Source: CAZLFQ01 sp964558975
GTDB taxonomy: Bacteria > Pseudomonadota > Alphaproteobacteria > Rickettsiales > Midichloriaceae
Assembly: GCA_964558975.1 (NCBI GenBank)
Contig: CAZLFQ010000001.1
Span: 558,001-622,000 of the forward strand
Direction: 5' to 3'
DNA: 64,000 bases
Under the pieces are notes generated by a model. That model did not search any database. It saw only the letters and a program-made list of their open reading frames with translations, and was not told the origin of the DNA. Shown here piece by piece: positions 23,990-33,401 of the stretch. Numbering within the stretch: position 1 is the first letter of the stretch; each line of letters starts with the position of its first letter. The position numbers were made by a program, and so were the translations under genes.

Positions 23990-25336
23990 TTACTTCTTAT
24001 CAACGCCTACAACGTCAACGATATTTAGCGATCCCATAAGCTGAAGTATCGAATAAACAGATTCTACTAAATCCTTTGTAGCAGATCTTTTTCTTACAGC
24101 AGCAGAAAACAGCTCTTGTTGTTGGTTTAGAATATCAAGAGTCGTTCTTGTACCAGCCTTAGCTTCTTCTCTAACACCATCTAAAGCTTTTTGTGCAGCT
24201 TGAATTGCTTCATCAGAAGATTTTATTACAGCTTGGCTAACTTTATAATTATTCCAAACTCTAACTGCATTCTCTCTAATCTGACGTTCAACTTCTTTAT
24301 AGTCATACTCATCCTTCTTAGCCTGATGTTGGGACTTAAATATATCGGCATATTCAGCACCGCTTTGGAATATAGGAACTGTCAGATTAACTGTATATGA
24401 ATCGCTATCGGTAGTGTTAGACGATGTTTTAGGCAAATCTGATCTACGATACTGCGCATTTGCGCTAACTTTTGGCATTATTACAGAATATGCCTTAGTA
24501 ATATTATATTTCGAAGCTTCTGAATTGTATTTTCTTGCCAAAAGACTCGGGTTGTTTTTTAAAGCAATTTCGAGCAACTCTTCATAACTTTCAGGTAAAG
24601 AAACATTCTCCAAAGAAATAGGAGAAAATTCTGTTGGCAATTCTGCACCGACTATCCTAACAAATAAGGCTTCTGCAGCCCTAACTTCACCAAAAGCACG
24701 CTCCTTGTCTGCTATTGCTGAGCTGTAACGCGACTCCGCTTGTAGGACATCAGTCTTTGTCACTTCACCATGTTTAAACTTTGTTCTAGTTAAGTTTAAG
24801 TTCTCGCCAAGAACTTTTTCATTATGAAGATTCAGTTCATAAATATCACGAGAGTTTAAAACTCCTTCATAAGCACTAACGGTTCGTAAAGAAATGTCAT
24901 TCGACACCGCTTTAAATGATGCATGTCCCGCTTCTACTGCATTTTCAGCAATTTTGATATTTGCAAATGTTTCACCACCTTTAAATATTGGCTGGCTAAT
25001 TGTCAACGTTCTTGTATTTACCTTTTCTTTACTTCCAGCATTTTCCTGAGCTCTTTTTGCTGCTGGGGTCGTTAATTCAGTTTTAGTATTAGCAAGTGTT
25101 CCTGAAACTGTTGGCAAAAACCCTGTATATGCTTTTGGCTTATCTAATTTAGTCGATTCCAACCTCTCAAACTCAGCAAGAATAGAATAATTGTTTTCGT
25201 GCGCAGAAACAAATGCATCATCAAGAGTGTATGCTAATGTATCGGATGCGGACGTAATTATAGTAGTTGATAAACCAACTGCTACTAAAAAATTATGCTG
25301 CTTTATTAAGTCTTTCAATTTCCTTAGGTAAATCAT
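23990..25336 (-). CDS. tolC: TolC-family outer membrane channel
   Basis: TolC forms the outer-membrane duct for type I secretion and efflux. A signal peptide ends near TLAYTLDDAF. Two outer-membrane-factor repeats follow, with TISQPIFKGGETFANI and NLTVPIFQSGAEYADI as paired beta-barrel motifs and long helical hairpins. The ATG at 25336 is preferred; it lies 44 bases inside the 3' end of murC, so the signal peptide is encoded over the murC tail. Length is 448 residues. Confidence 0.9.
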   Translation of the reverse strand: MIYLRKLKDLIKQHNFLVAVGLSTTIITSASDTLAYTLDDAFVSAHENNYSILAEFERLESTKLDKPKAYTGFLPTVSGTLANTKTELTTPAAKRAQENAGSKEKVNTRTLTISQPIFKGGETFANIKIAENAVEAGHASFKAVSNDISLRTVSAYEGVLNSRDIYELNLHNEKVLGENLNLTRTKFKHGEVTKTDVLQAESRYSSAIADKERAFGEVRAAEALFVRIVGAELPTEFSPISLENVSLPESYEELLEIALKNNPSLLARKYNSEASKYNITKAYSVIMPKVSANAQYRRSDLPKTSSNTTDSDSYTVNLTVPIFQSGAEYADIFKSQHQAKKDEYDYKEVERQIRENAVRVWNNYKVSQAVIKSSDEAIQAAQKALDGVREEAKAGTRTTLDILNQQQELFSAAVRKRSATKDLVESVYSILQLMGSLNIVDVVGVDKK

Positions 25337-26747
25337 ATGCCCATTTTGTGATGTTCCCTGCACCTAATAATACAACTAGATCATTATTTCGTGCAAGATT
25401 ATTAATAATTTCTGCCAACATTTCTTGTGATTCTAACTTTTCTACGTTCTTTTGTCCGTGCGATTTTATTCTTTTAATCAATTCCTCAGCACTTACATTT
25501 GGAATTGGATTTTCCCCCGCAGAATAAACTTCACTTATAAAAACATGATTCGCATCAGCAAAGGCAGCACTAAATTCCTCCATCAAGTCGCCTAGTCTTG
25601 TGTAGCGATGAGGCTGCATAATTGCAATAACTTTACTACCGCGCAAATTTGCAATATGACGCGCTGTGCTAAGTGTCGCTTTTATCTCCACAGGATGATG
25701 CGCATAATCATCTATAATTGAAATACCATTTACAACCCCTGTAACTGTGAATCTTCTTTTTACGCCAGCAAAATTCTCGAATGCAGTACGAATTACTTCT
25801 TTATCAAAACCTTTTTCAACACCAATCGCAATCGCAGACAATGAGTTTTGAACATTGTGCTTACCGTGAATTCCTATCGATAAATTTGGAATACTAGTGA
25901 ATTGAAGATTTTTTTTCTTCGCATATTCTTTTGAAATTTCAACATCAAAAGTTGAGCCACTTTCAGTTGGAACAATATTCACAGCCCTAAAGTCAACATC
26001 CGAAGATTCTATACCATAACTTAAAACTCTACGATCTGTAATTGAACAGCCAATTTCACGCACTACTGGATGATCATAACACATCACACCAAAACCATAG
26101 AATGGGAGATTTGTGATAAATGTTCTATATGCATCTTTAACCTTATCAAAAGTGCCATAATAATCCATGTGCTCTGGGTCAATATTTGTCACAACTGCAA
26201 CGTAACTTGGAACTTTGATAAATGTTCCATCTGATTCATCTGCCTCTGCAATTAAGTAATCACCACTTCCTAAATATGCATTTGTTCCATGCTGATTGAT
26301 AATTCCACCATTTATAACTGTTGGGTTTTTACCAGCAGTTTCAAAAAGCTTCGCAACCAATGATGTCGTAGTTGTTTTGCCGTGTGTCCCAGAAATTGCA
26401 ATTGAATGCTTGAAACGCATAAGCTCAGCAAGCATTTCAGCACGTTTAATTATTGGAATTCCAAGTTGTTTTGCAGCTTTTATCTCAGGATTTTGATCTT
26501 TGATAGCTGTTGATTTAACAATTAAGCTAGCCGATTTTACATTCTCTTCTGTATGCTCTTTAAAAACTTTTATTCCTAGCTTTACAAGTCTGTCAACAAC
26601 GTAATTATCAGATGGATCTGAACCTTGGACTTTATATCCCAAATTGTGAAGTATCTCTGCAATACCACTCATTCCAATACCGCCAATTCCAATAAAATGG
26701 ATTTTACCAACACCGATTGAAAATACATTCTCAAGATTATTTTTCAT
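25293..26747 (-). CDS. murC: UDP-N-acetylmuramate--L-alanine ligase
   Basis: MurC adds the first L-Ala of the peptidoglycan stem. HFIGIGGIGMSGIAEIL (17-33) is the N-terminal UDP-MurNAc domain, SGTHGKTTTTSL (119-130) the ATP loop, and DDYAHHPVEI the C-terminal domain signature. Length 484 is typical. It lies three bases downstream of bamD and overlaps the start of tolC. The usual mur neighbours (murB, ddl, murG) are absent here. Confidence 0.95.
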   Translation of the reverse strand: MKNNLENVFSIGVGKIHFIGIGGIGMSGIAEILHNLGYKVQGSDPSDNYVVDRLVKLGIKVFKEHTEENVKSASLIVKSTAIKDQNPEIKAAKQLGIPIIKRAEMLAELMRFKHSIAISGTHGKTTTTSLVAKLFETAGKNPTVINGGIINQHGTNAYLGSGDYLIAEADESDGTFIKVPSYVAVVTNIDPEHMDYYGTFDKVKDAYRTFITNLPFYGFGVMCYDHPVVREIGCSITDRRVLSYGIESSDVDFRAVNIVPTESGSTFDVEISKEYAKKKNLQFTSIPNLSIGIHGKHNVQNSLSAIAIGVEKGFDKEVIRTAFENFAGVKRRFTVTGVVNGISIIDDYAHHPVEIKATLSTARHIANLRGSKVIAIMQPHRYTRLGDLMEEFSAAFADANHVFISEVYSAGENPIPNVSAEELIKRIKSHGQKNVEKLESQEMLAEIINNLARNNDLVVLLGAGNITKWAYDLPKEIERLNKAA

Positions 26748-26750
26748 AAA

Positions 26751-27563
26751 CTACCAAATACTCTTTATTGATTTTTTATACCAAGGGGTCTCACCTTCAT
26801 AACTTTGATCTTCTATCAAGCTATAGGCTTTTTGATACCACTCACTATTTGGATAATTATACCCCAATACTGATGCATACTTAGTTGATTGCTCTTTATC
26901 TCCAAGTGCATAATAAATTTCAGTTAATCTATATAGAGCTTCTGGTGTAAAAATTGTTGTTTGGTATTTATCAACCACAACCTTGAATCTGTTTAATGCA
27001 GCAATCATTTGCTTTTTGTTAAGATAGAAACGCCCTATCTCCATTTCTTTGCCAGCTAAATTATTATAAGCATAGTCAATTTTAAATTGAGCATCTTTTG
27101 CGTATTTAGACTCTGGATATCTATTTTTCAATTCGGCAAAAGCTTCAATTGCTTTCAGCGTTAATTCCTGATCTCTACCAGTGTCTACGATTTGATCGTA
27201 TAAACACAAGCCTCTTAAGTAATACATATAAGGGGCGCTTTGGTGACCTGGGTATTGTTTTAAAAATTCTTCAATCGTAAGTATCGATGTTATGTAGTTA
27301 GCATCAAGGTATTGGGTATATGCTCTTCTAATTTGCGCCTCAGATGCAAGATCAGATGCTGGATGCTCTCTTTCTAAAGTCTCAAACTTTGAAATCGCAT
27401 CGTTATACTTATCTTTTGATAGAGCAGCCACACCTTCTTGATAAAGTGTATTTGGGTCGGTACTTTCTACAACTTTTTCTTCAGTAGTTGAGCATGCTGA
27501 AAGCAGTGTCCCAAGACAAATAAACGCCGCTACCTTTGCGATAGTATGTAATCTAAAAACCAT
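26751..27563 (-). CDS. bamD: outer membrane assembly lipoprotein BamD
   Basis: BamD is the essential lipoprotein of the BAM complex that inserts beta-barrel proteins. A lipoprotein signal peptide ends with lipobox LSAC. Tetratricopeptide repeats follow (DPNTLYQEGVAALSKDKYNDAISKF-type opening, PGHQSAPYMYYLRGLC, RYPESKYAKDA). I use the ATG at 27563; the TTG at 27593 overlaps sdhB and adds ten residues before the signal. It lies 13 bases after sdhB. Confidence 0.92.
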   Translation of the reverse strand: MVFRLHTIAKVAAFICLGTLLSACSTTEEKVVESTDPNTLYQEGVAALSKDKYNDAISKFETLEREHPASDLASEAQIRRAYTQYLDANYITSILTIEEFLKQYPGHQSAPYMYYLRGLCLYDQIVDTGRDQELTLKAIEAFAELKNRYPESKYAKDAQFKIDYAYNNLAGKEMEIGRFYLNKKQMIAALNRFKVVVDKYQTTIFTPEALYRLTEIYYALGDKEQSTKYASVLGYNYPNSEWYQKAYSLIEDQSYEGETPWYKKSIKSIW

Positions 27564-27576
27564 ATCTTGCTTGACC

Positions 27577-28356
27577 CTATTGTTGTCTTTCAACTAGCAG
27601 ACTTTTAATTCCAGATATTGCTGCTGCAGGATTTAACCCTTTAGGGCATGTTTTAGCACAATTCATGATGGTATGGCAACGATAAAGTCTGAATGGATCT
27701 TCCAGATTATCTAATCTCTCACCAGTATTTTCATCACGACTATCAACAATCCAACGATACGCTTGCAATAATACTGCAGGTCCTAAGTACCTATCACCAT
27801 TCCACCAATAGCTTGGGCAACTTGTTGAACAACAGGCACACAATATACATTCATAGAGTCCATCAAGCTTTTCTCTATCTTCTGGGGATTGAAGTCTTTC
27901 TTTATCTGATGCGGGTCTTGTCTCTGTTTGAAGCCATGGTTTAATTGATCTTAACTGCGCATAAAAATGCGTCAAATCGGGTACTAAGTCTTTAACCACT
28001 GGCATATGTGGCAAAGGATATATGTTTACATCACCCTTAACATCATCAATAGCTTTTATACAAGCAAGAGTGTTTGTACCATCAATATTCATCGCACAGC
28101 TTCCACAGATCCCTTCACGGCAAGATCTTCTAAATGTTAAGCTACTATCAACTTCATCCTTAATCTTCAACAATGCGTCAAGCACCATTGGCCCACATTT
28201 TTCCTGATCAATGTGATATGTATCAACACTTGGGTTTTTCTCAGTCTCAGGATCAAACCTATAAATATTAAATTTCTTTATCTTCTTCCCAGAAGCTTCA
28301 TTTCTAACTTTACCCTTTTTCACTCTTGAATCTTTAGGTAATAATAACTGAACCAT
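27577..28356 (-). CDS. sdhB: succinate dehydrogenase iron-sulfur subunit
   Basis: SdhB carries electrons from the flavin subunit to ubiquinone. Three cluster motifs are complete: 2Fe-2S (CREGICGSC and a distal Cys in TLAC), 4Fe-4S (CILCACCSTSCP), and 3Fe-4S/4Fe-4S (CHTIMNCAKTCPKGLNP). Length 259 is normal. sdhA, sdhC and sdhD are not adjacent in this window, but the assembly factor sdhE lies about 6.5 kb away. Confidence 0.96.
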   Translation of the reverse strand: MVQLLLPKDSRVKKGKVRNEASGKKIKKFNIYRFDPETEKNPSVDTYHIDQEKCGPMVLDALLKIKDEVDSSLTFRRSCREGICGSCAMNIDGTNTLACIKAIDDVKGDVNIYPLPHMPVVKDLVPDLTHFYAQLRSIKPWLQTETRPASDKERLQSPEDREKLDGLYECILCACCSTSCPSYWWNGDRYLGPAVLLQAYRWIVDSRDENTGERLDNLEDPFRLYRCHTIMNCAKTCPKGLNPAAAISGIKSLLVERQQ

Positions 28357-28387
28357 AAATCTATTTAGAATTTTATCTATATTATTG

Positions 28388-28417
28388 AATATACTTTAAA
28401 AAGCTTAGGTTATTCAA
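28388..28417 (-). promoter_or_regulatory. probable promoter of sdhB-bamD-murC-tolC
   Basis: On the minus strand TTGAAT (28417-28412) is followed after 18 bases by TATATT (28393-28388), about 31 bases before the sdhB ATG. Confidence 0.4.
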
Positions 28418-28447
28418 GCTATATAACACTGATTTGTTAACATTATC

Positions 28448-28476
28448 TTGTATATAGCAATCTGGTTTGATATGAT
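28448..28476 (+). promoter_or_regulatory. sigma-70-type promoter of the 28505 gene
   Basis: TTGTAT (28448-28453) and TATGAT (28471-28476) are separated by exactly 17 bases. A GGGGAAG ribosome site and ATG at 28505 follow. Confidence 0.6.
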
Positions 28477-28504
28477 CCCTCCCAAATTCAAGTAGGGGAA
28501 GAAA

Positions 28505-28849
28505 ATGAAAAACAACCCAGTTTCAGCGGTAACTTTATTAGCACTATATAATCAAGTTACTGCTTTAAATAATAATAAGCAATCTAATCAAAATACAGAC
28601 TATACATTAATAAGCACTGCTGCAGTTGGCGGCTTAACATTACTTTTACTCTTATTATGCTTTTGCTGTAAGAAACGATCTTCTCAAACTTCTTATACTT
28701 CAACTTCGTTATCTCATTTTAGCGAAGCGCTAGCTGCTCTTAAAGAACCACAAGTTGTAACAAATATATCTTCGCTATCTTCTCCACCTGCTACAGAACA
28801 ACAAACTATAGTAGAAGAAAAGCAAAATACTTCTCAGGGTAGATTTTAA
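28505..28849 (+). CDS. small single-pass membrane protein, unknown
   Basis: Not recognised. The 114-residue protein has a polar N-terminus (1-35) and one membrane helix at about 38-57 (VGGLTLLLLLLCFCC). A Cys-rich boundary follows (C-F-C-C-K-K-R), then a Ser/Thr-rich cytoplasmic-type tail. The GGGGAAG ribosome site and a well-spaced promoter support expression. It is divergent from sdhB and convergent with the large AsmA-like gene. Confidence 0.65.
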   Translation: MKNNPVSAVTLLALYNQVTALNNNKQSNQNTDYTLISTAAVGGLTLLLLLLCFCCKKRSSQTSYTSTSLSHFSEALAALKEPQVVTNISSLSSPPATEQQTIVEEKQNTSQGRF

Positions 28850-28928
28850 TTATTTGCAATTACGGTTATGGATGACAAATTTCAGGACTATTTCTGGAAT
28901 GAAATCAAGTACAGCGTCAAACAACAAA

Positions 28929-31900
28929 CTAAAATTTATTAAAAATATTTCTCAAAAAACCTGGGGTTAGAAGTGATAGCGGATTTGATTTAACTTCAGG
29001 GTCATCTGTGCTACCAGTCACTGTAAAATTAGCACCAATAGCTTCATTCTCTGTTTTATTGCCAAAAATATCTTTCAGAATTGGAACATTTTTTAAAACT
29101 TGATTTACTATATTTTCTGGAACAACAACACCTTCAATATCAATCTTATCGTTTCTAACATCAACAGTGCCATTTGCCGTAAGTGCTAGCGTATTACCCT
29201 TTGCACCACAATCTTTTAAAGAAATAATCCCATTTTGATATTCAATTGGACAAACCAATTTCTCGAACTTAACCCCAGAGCTTCCTAGCAACGTTGAAAT
29301 ACCTTCAAAAGAAGTAACTGTAATTGAAACTAAAGAAAGAATTTTTGCAAGTACTGGGGCTTTGACTAACTGGAAGTTATTAATTGTGACATTAGTATTC
29401 AACTTATCGCCATCAAACTTTCCACTTACACTCAAAATACCACCTTCTACTTTTTCAGAAATACCAAATGCCCTAACAACATTTCCTGCATTATTTGAAT
29501 TTAACGCTAAAGTCGGATGTTTCATATCCAGCTTTAGGTAACCACCACTCACAAAATCACCAGCTAATTTGATTATATCACACCTTTTTGCGGAACAATT
29601 TACTTCTAGATTAGGCTTATTTAAAACCATATTGTTTTTCATATATAATCTATCAATTTTTGCATAAAGAATTACTCCCCTTTCACTCTTTTTAGCTCCC
29701 TCTTCGATTGATTCCTCACCACCACCAAAACTAAACTGGCTCATGTCTAAAGAATCTCCCACAACATTCACAATATCGTTATTGCCAGATGTTTTATAAT
29801 TAAATTTGAACTTACTTTGACCAAGTTTAGTGTTGGAAGAATTAATATATATAACATCTTTTAGATCTTTAGAAAGTTTGCTATCACCTTCACTTGAGAA
29901 ATTCCCAAAACTAGCTTCATAGCTAGGAATTTCAACAAATCCATCTTTTTCATTCATAGAGAATCTTATGAACCCCGGTTCACCTATTTTCTTTTTAATC
30001 CCTAGCTTTTTTATATATATCGTTGAATTACTTAGATCTAAATCAATCAGCTCTTTTGATGATTTACCATCTTCTAAAAGAGTAACTCCCGCAGTGAAGC
30101 TATTATTGAAAAACTCAGGCTTCTGGTAACCTAACTTTTTAAGATCATCCCAATTTAACTTAGTTTTCACAGATATTTTTTGTGTATCATTAATAAAATT
30201 TAAATCAGCATTGATATCTACTGGAAACTTTTCACCTAAAATAGCTGTTCCAACAACATTAGCATTGTGGTTTTTATATACAGCATTTAAAGTCCCATCC
30301 TTAATATCAAAGTCTTTATAAATATTCTCAGCACTTGCCTTTAAAATTTTAGATGTCACAAAAAGATTTATATCTTTCAGCGTCAGATCTTCTTCTTGAA
30401 TCGGTACAACAACATCAACTTTTGTAAGAGCTTCTCCTTGCAGATTTTTGTACTTATCATTCTTTACTTCAGCATGATCATGAGCCAAATCTACAAGATC
30501 TTGCAAGCTACCTACAACATCAGCCTTAACCTCAACTCTGCTTTTGCTATTAGCTAAATCAGGTATAAAACCTTCTGCAGTTATAATTTTTGTGCTCAAC
30601 ATTTTCCCAGAAGCGATTTTAAACGCAACATCTTCACCAGTGATTATAACTGTAGCATCAACATCTTCTACTTTTGGAACTCCATCCATATACATCACGC
30701 TTGTATTATCAAGCTTAAGGTTAATGGAAATATCTTTTTTATTGATCTGTTTTTTAGTAATAATTTCATCAATATTCAGACTGAACTTACCTTGAGCTTT
30801 GGAAAGAGTGCCACCAGAAATATGCTCAAATATCCATTGTCTGGTTCTCACTGTAACTGGCGTTGGCCAATAGTCTTTTAAATGATCGACTGGAATACTA
30901 TTTAATTCAAATGCACCTTGAAGAATGAGGTTTTTATTTATTTTTTTCAAAGTGAATGACGAATCAAGATCCAAGTAATCCGCTTTTATCCTAAATTGCT
31001 CAACATTAATTTCAGAGCAATTATCAAAGCAAAGCCCTTTTATGCTCACATATTCTGGGGTTATATCTACTGGAAAAAAATGATTTTTGTTAATTTTTCC
31101 TTCAAAGCTTCCGATTTCAAATTCAATCTGTTCAATATTTTTTGCACTCTTAATTCTTGCATTAAAATTTAAATCGACTTCAACGTGAGACCCTTTCAAC
31201 TCTGCTATCGAAAATCCAACCTCATCAAATAAGGAAGTGGAGATATTGTTAATTGATCCCCTCGCCTCTAAATATTTATTAGAATTAGTATCAATTGTCA
31301 CATCTACTATGCTGTTCTTATCTCGAATATTTATATCCCCGTACAAAACAAAGACCATCTTCTCATTTTGCATATGTGGACTAAGAACTAGGGAATTTAC
31401 CTGAATGTCTAATGATTCTTCGGGATTAACTTCAAAATTTAGCTCTGTATTTGTTAATAACAAACTGAATTTCAAAAGTTTATCTTGGTACTTAGCAATA
31501 TAGGAATTGATTTTCTCAATTGGTAATGGGCCATCCGAATCTCCTTCTTTATCGTATAGAAGCTGAATCATCTGAATTTTAGGCTGTGAAATCTGTATGT
31601 TCAAAAGATTATGATTCGATTGCGGTAGTAAACCTAATAAATCAATTTTCGCTTTAAGTTCTGTTAACTCTATGTCACCTTTACTGTCATTATGCAATTT
31701 TGTATTGATTAGTTTCAATACTATATTCCCTTCATCAAAACCTAGCACTACTTTTTCCAAGGTAAAACTTGAACCTTCTGGCATTATAGACGAGATCTCT
31801 TTTGTAATATAACCAGCTAAAAATGGAATGGTTCTAGGACCTGTATATATCCAAGCAAAAAGCAACGCCAAAACAATACTAAGAACTAATATAAGTTTTA

Positions 31901-31940
31901 AGGTAAGAAAAAAAATCTTTCTAATTATATGTATTATCAC
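28929..31940 (-). CDS. AsmA/YhdP-like large envelope protein (DUF3971)
   Basis: This 1003-residue protein has one N-terminal membrane anchor (about 8-30) and a very long periplasmic part of repeated beta-strand segments. DUF3971-type regions lie at about 190-560 and an AsmA C-terminal domain in the last quarter (LNTNVTINNFQLVKAPVLAKILSL, GNTLALTANGTVDVRNDKIDIEG). YhdP and its AsmA-like relatives span the periplasm and move phospholipids to the outer membrane. The start is GTG, as no suitable ATG exists near the anchor. Confidence 0.8.
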   Translation of the reverse strand: MIIHIIRKIFFLTLKLILVLSIVLALLFAWIYTGPRTIPFLAGYITKEISSIMPEGSSFTLEKVVLGFDEGNIVLKLINTKLHNDSKGDIELTELKAKIDLLGLLPQSNHNLLNIQISQPKIQMIQLLYDKEGDSDGPLPIEKINSYIAKYQDKLLKFSLLLTNTELNFEVNPEESLDIQVNSLVLSPHMQNEKMVFVLYGDINIRDKNSIVDVTIDTNSNKYLEARGSINNISTSLFDEVGFSIAELKGSHVEVDLNFNARIKSAKNIEQIEFEIGSFEGKINKNHFFPVDITPEYVSIKGLCFDNCSEINVEQFRIKADYLDLDSSFTLKKINKNLILQGAFELNSIPVDHLKDYWPTPVTVRTRQWIFEHISGGTLSKAQGKFSLNIDEIITKKQINKKDISINLKLDNTSVMYMDGVPKVEDVDATVIITGEDVAFKIASGKMLSTKIITAEGFIPDLANSKSRVEVKADVVGSLQDLVDLAHDHAEVKNDKYKNLQGEALTKVDVVVPIQEEDLTLKDINLFVTSKILKASAENIYKDFDIKDGTLNAVYKNHNANVVGTAILGEKFPVDINADLNFINDTQKISVKTKLNWDDLKKLGYQKPEFFNNSFTAGVTLLEDGKSSKELIDLDLSNSTIYIKKLGIKKKIGEPGFIRFSMNEKDGFVEIPSYEASFGNFSSEGDSKLSKDLKDVIYINSSNTKLGQSKFKFNYKTSGNNDIVNVVGDSLDMSQFSFGGGEESIEEGAKKSERGVILYAKIDRLYMKNNMVLNKPNLEVNCSAKRCDIIKLAGDFVSGGYLKLDMKHPTLALNSNNAGNVVRAFGISEKVEGGILSVSGKFDGDKLNTNVTINNFQLVKAPVLAKILSLVSITVTSFEGISTLLGSSGVKFEKLVCPIEYQNGIISLKDCGAKGNTLALTANGTVDVRNDKIDIEGVVVPENIVNQVLKNVPILKDIFGNKTENEAIGANFTVTGSTDDPEVKSNPLSLLTPGFLRNIFNKF

Positions 31941-32013
31941 TAACCAAACTTTTTATTGAGTTTTAAGGAGTTTTAGCTTAAAATTAAAGCCTCAACATGC
32001 AAAATTAAATTCC

Positions 32014-32628
32014 TTGAAATCATATCTCAAAATTATTGTTTTTTCAATCTTTTTAAATGCTGGAATGGCTCATGCAGATGACCTAAATAAAGCAGTAAAA
32101 GATAAGGCTGTACAAAAGATTCAAGACTATTTCAACAACTTAAAATCTATTGAGGCAGACTTTGATCAATCAGATAGCGAAGGTAATACTAGAACTGGAC
32201 GCTTTCTTCTTTCAAGACCAGACAATATGCGTATTGAGTATATAACTCCTGAAAAAGAAATGATCCTTTTAGATAAAGATTTTCTCATTCATTATAATAA
32301 ATCTCTAGACGAAGTTAGTTATGTCAGTAATGAAGACTTGCCCATAACTTTATTGAGCAAGAGAAATCTTGATTTTTCAAAAGATGTCAGAGTAGTAAAA
32401 GCTGTTGAGCAAAAAGAAGGAACTACTATAGAAATAGTAATTCAAAAACCAAAAAAAGAAGAGCATAGAATTGAAATGTTTTTTGCTAAAAAACCATTCC
32501 AACTTTCTACAATCACGGTCATTGATAAAAATGGTAGCACAGTTACTCTTAAGCTTGTCGATGCAAAATACAATACATCTATACCAGCTTCTGCATTTGA
32601 ATTCAAAAACCCGAAGTTCTTCAGATAA
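32014..32628 (+). CDS. lolA: outer membrane lipoprotein carrier protein LolA
   Basis: LolA ferries lipoproteins from the LolCDE extractor to the outer membrane. A signal peptide (MKSYLKIIVFSIFLNAGMAHA) is followed by the LolA fold, with SIEADFDQSDSEGNTRTGRF and RPDNMRIEYITPEK as landmarks. Length 204 fits. The start is TTG at 32014: no in-frame ATG precedes the signal, and an upstream ATG is out of frame. Its stop overlaps the trmJ ATG by one base. Confidence 0.88.
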   Translation: MKSYLKIIVFSIFLNAGMAHADDLNKAVKDKAVQKIQDYFNNLKSIEADFDQSDSEGNTRTGRFLLSRPDNMRIEYITPEKEMILLDKDFLIHYNKSLDEVSYVSNEDLPITLLSKRNLDFSKDVRVVKAVEQKEGTTIEIVIQKPKKEEHRIEMFFAKKPFQLSTITVIDKNGSTVTLKLVDAKYNTSIPASAFEFKNPKFFR

Positions 32629-33314
32629 TGTCTAGCACCATAATACTAGTCGCTCCACAAATGGGAGAAAACATTGGTGCAACTGCCCGAGTTATGAGCA
32701 ATTTTGGCTTGGATGATCTACGTCTTGTTAGCCCACGCGATGGTTGGCCAAATCTAAAAGCTAATGAGATGGCAGCACATGGAGAATTCATAATTGAGAA
32801 AGCAAGGGTGTTTGAAACTGTTAATGATTCAATTGCGGATCTAAACTTCCTTATAGCAACAACTGCAAATCCTAGATATATGGAAAAACCCATAACCTCT
32901 CCAAGAGAAGTCTATAATCTTGCACAGGGTAAAGTTGGCATTATGTTTGGTTGCGAAAGGTCAGGGCTGACCAATGAGCAGTTGGTTATGGCAGATGTTA
33001 TAACTCAAATTCCAACCTCAACCATCAATCCATCATTGAACATCGCGCAAGCAGTAGGGGTAATGTGCTACGAACTATTCACCCAAGACTTGGAATTACC
33101 AAAAAATAAAAAAACACAACTAGCTACAAAAGGAGAGCTAGATTTTTTCCTAACCTTTTTAGAATCAAATTTAGAAAAAACTGATTTTTTCAAAAACAAA
33201 AAACTCGCGCCAACAATGAAACGGAACATCCGCAACATATTTACTCGTCAATCCCTCACTTCACAAGATACTAGAACCTTGATGGGTGTTGTCAGGGCTC
33301 TAATCAAATATTAG
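32628..33314 (+). CDS. trmJ: SpoU-family RNA 2'-O-methyltransferase (TrmJ)
   Basis: TrmJ methylates the ribose at position 32 of some tRNAs. APQMGENIGATARVMSNFG (9-27), IMFGCERSGLTNEQL and PSLNIAQAVGVMCYEL are the three conserved motifs of the trefoil-knotted SPOUT fold. Length 228 is typical. It begins at the last base of the lolA stop (TAATG). Confidence 0.9.
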   Translation: MSSTIILVAPQMGENIGATARVMSNFGLDDLRLVSPRDGWPNLKANEMAAHGEFIIEKARVFETVNDSIADLNFLIATTANPRYMEKPITSPREVYNLAQGKVGIMFGCERSGLTNEQLVMADVITQIPTSTINPSLNIAQAVGVMCYELFTQDLELPKNKKTQLATKGELDFFLTFLESNLEKTDFFKNKKLAPTMKRNIRNIFTRQSLTSQDTRTLMGVVRALIKY

Positions 33315-33327
33315 TGAAGCATTACTG

Positions 33328-33376
33328 TCGTGCCGCGATTTATTCGCAGTATCCAGCTTTAAAATGGATCACGCTA
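33328..33376. repeat. probable remnant of an interspersed palindromic repeat
   Basis: This intergenic stretch has small hairpins GCGA-TTTAT-TCGC (33335-33347) and ATCCA...TGGAT (33351-33369). It resembles, by recall, half of the GATCCAG / CGCGGGATGACG-type palindromic repeats scattered in Rickettsiales genomes. Only one arm seems present and no second copy was found in this window. Confidence 0.35.
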
Positions 33377-33401
33377 CCTAGCAGATGAGTGACTTGAATG
33401 T

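Noticed and set aside
28868..28942. A 24-codon ATG frame between the small membrane protein and the AsmA-like gene
   Set aside because: No ribosome site precedes it and it runs into the AsmA-like gene on the opposite strand. A chance frame is the likeliest reading.
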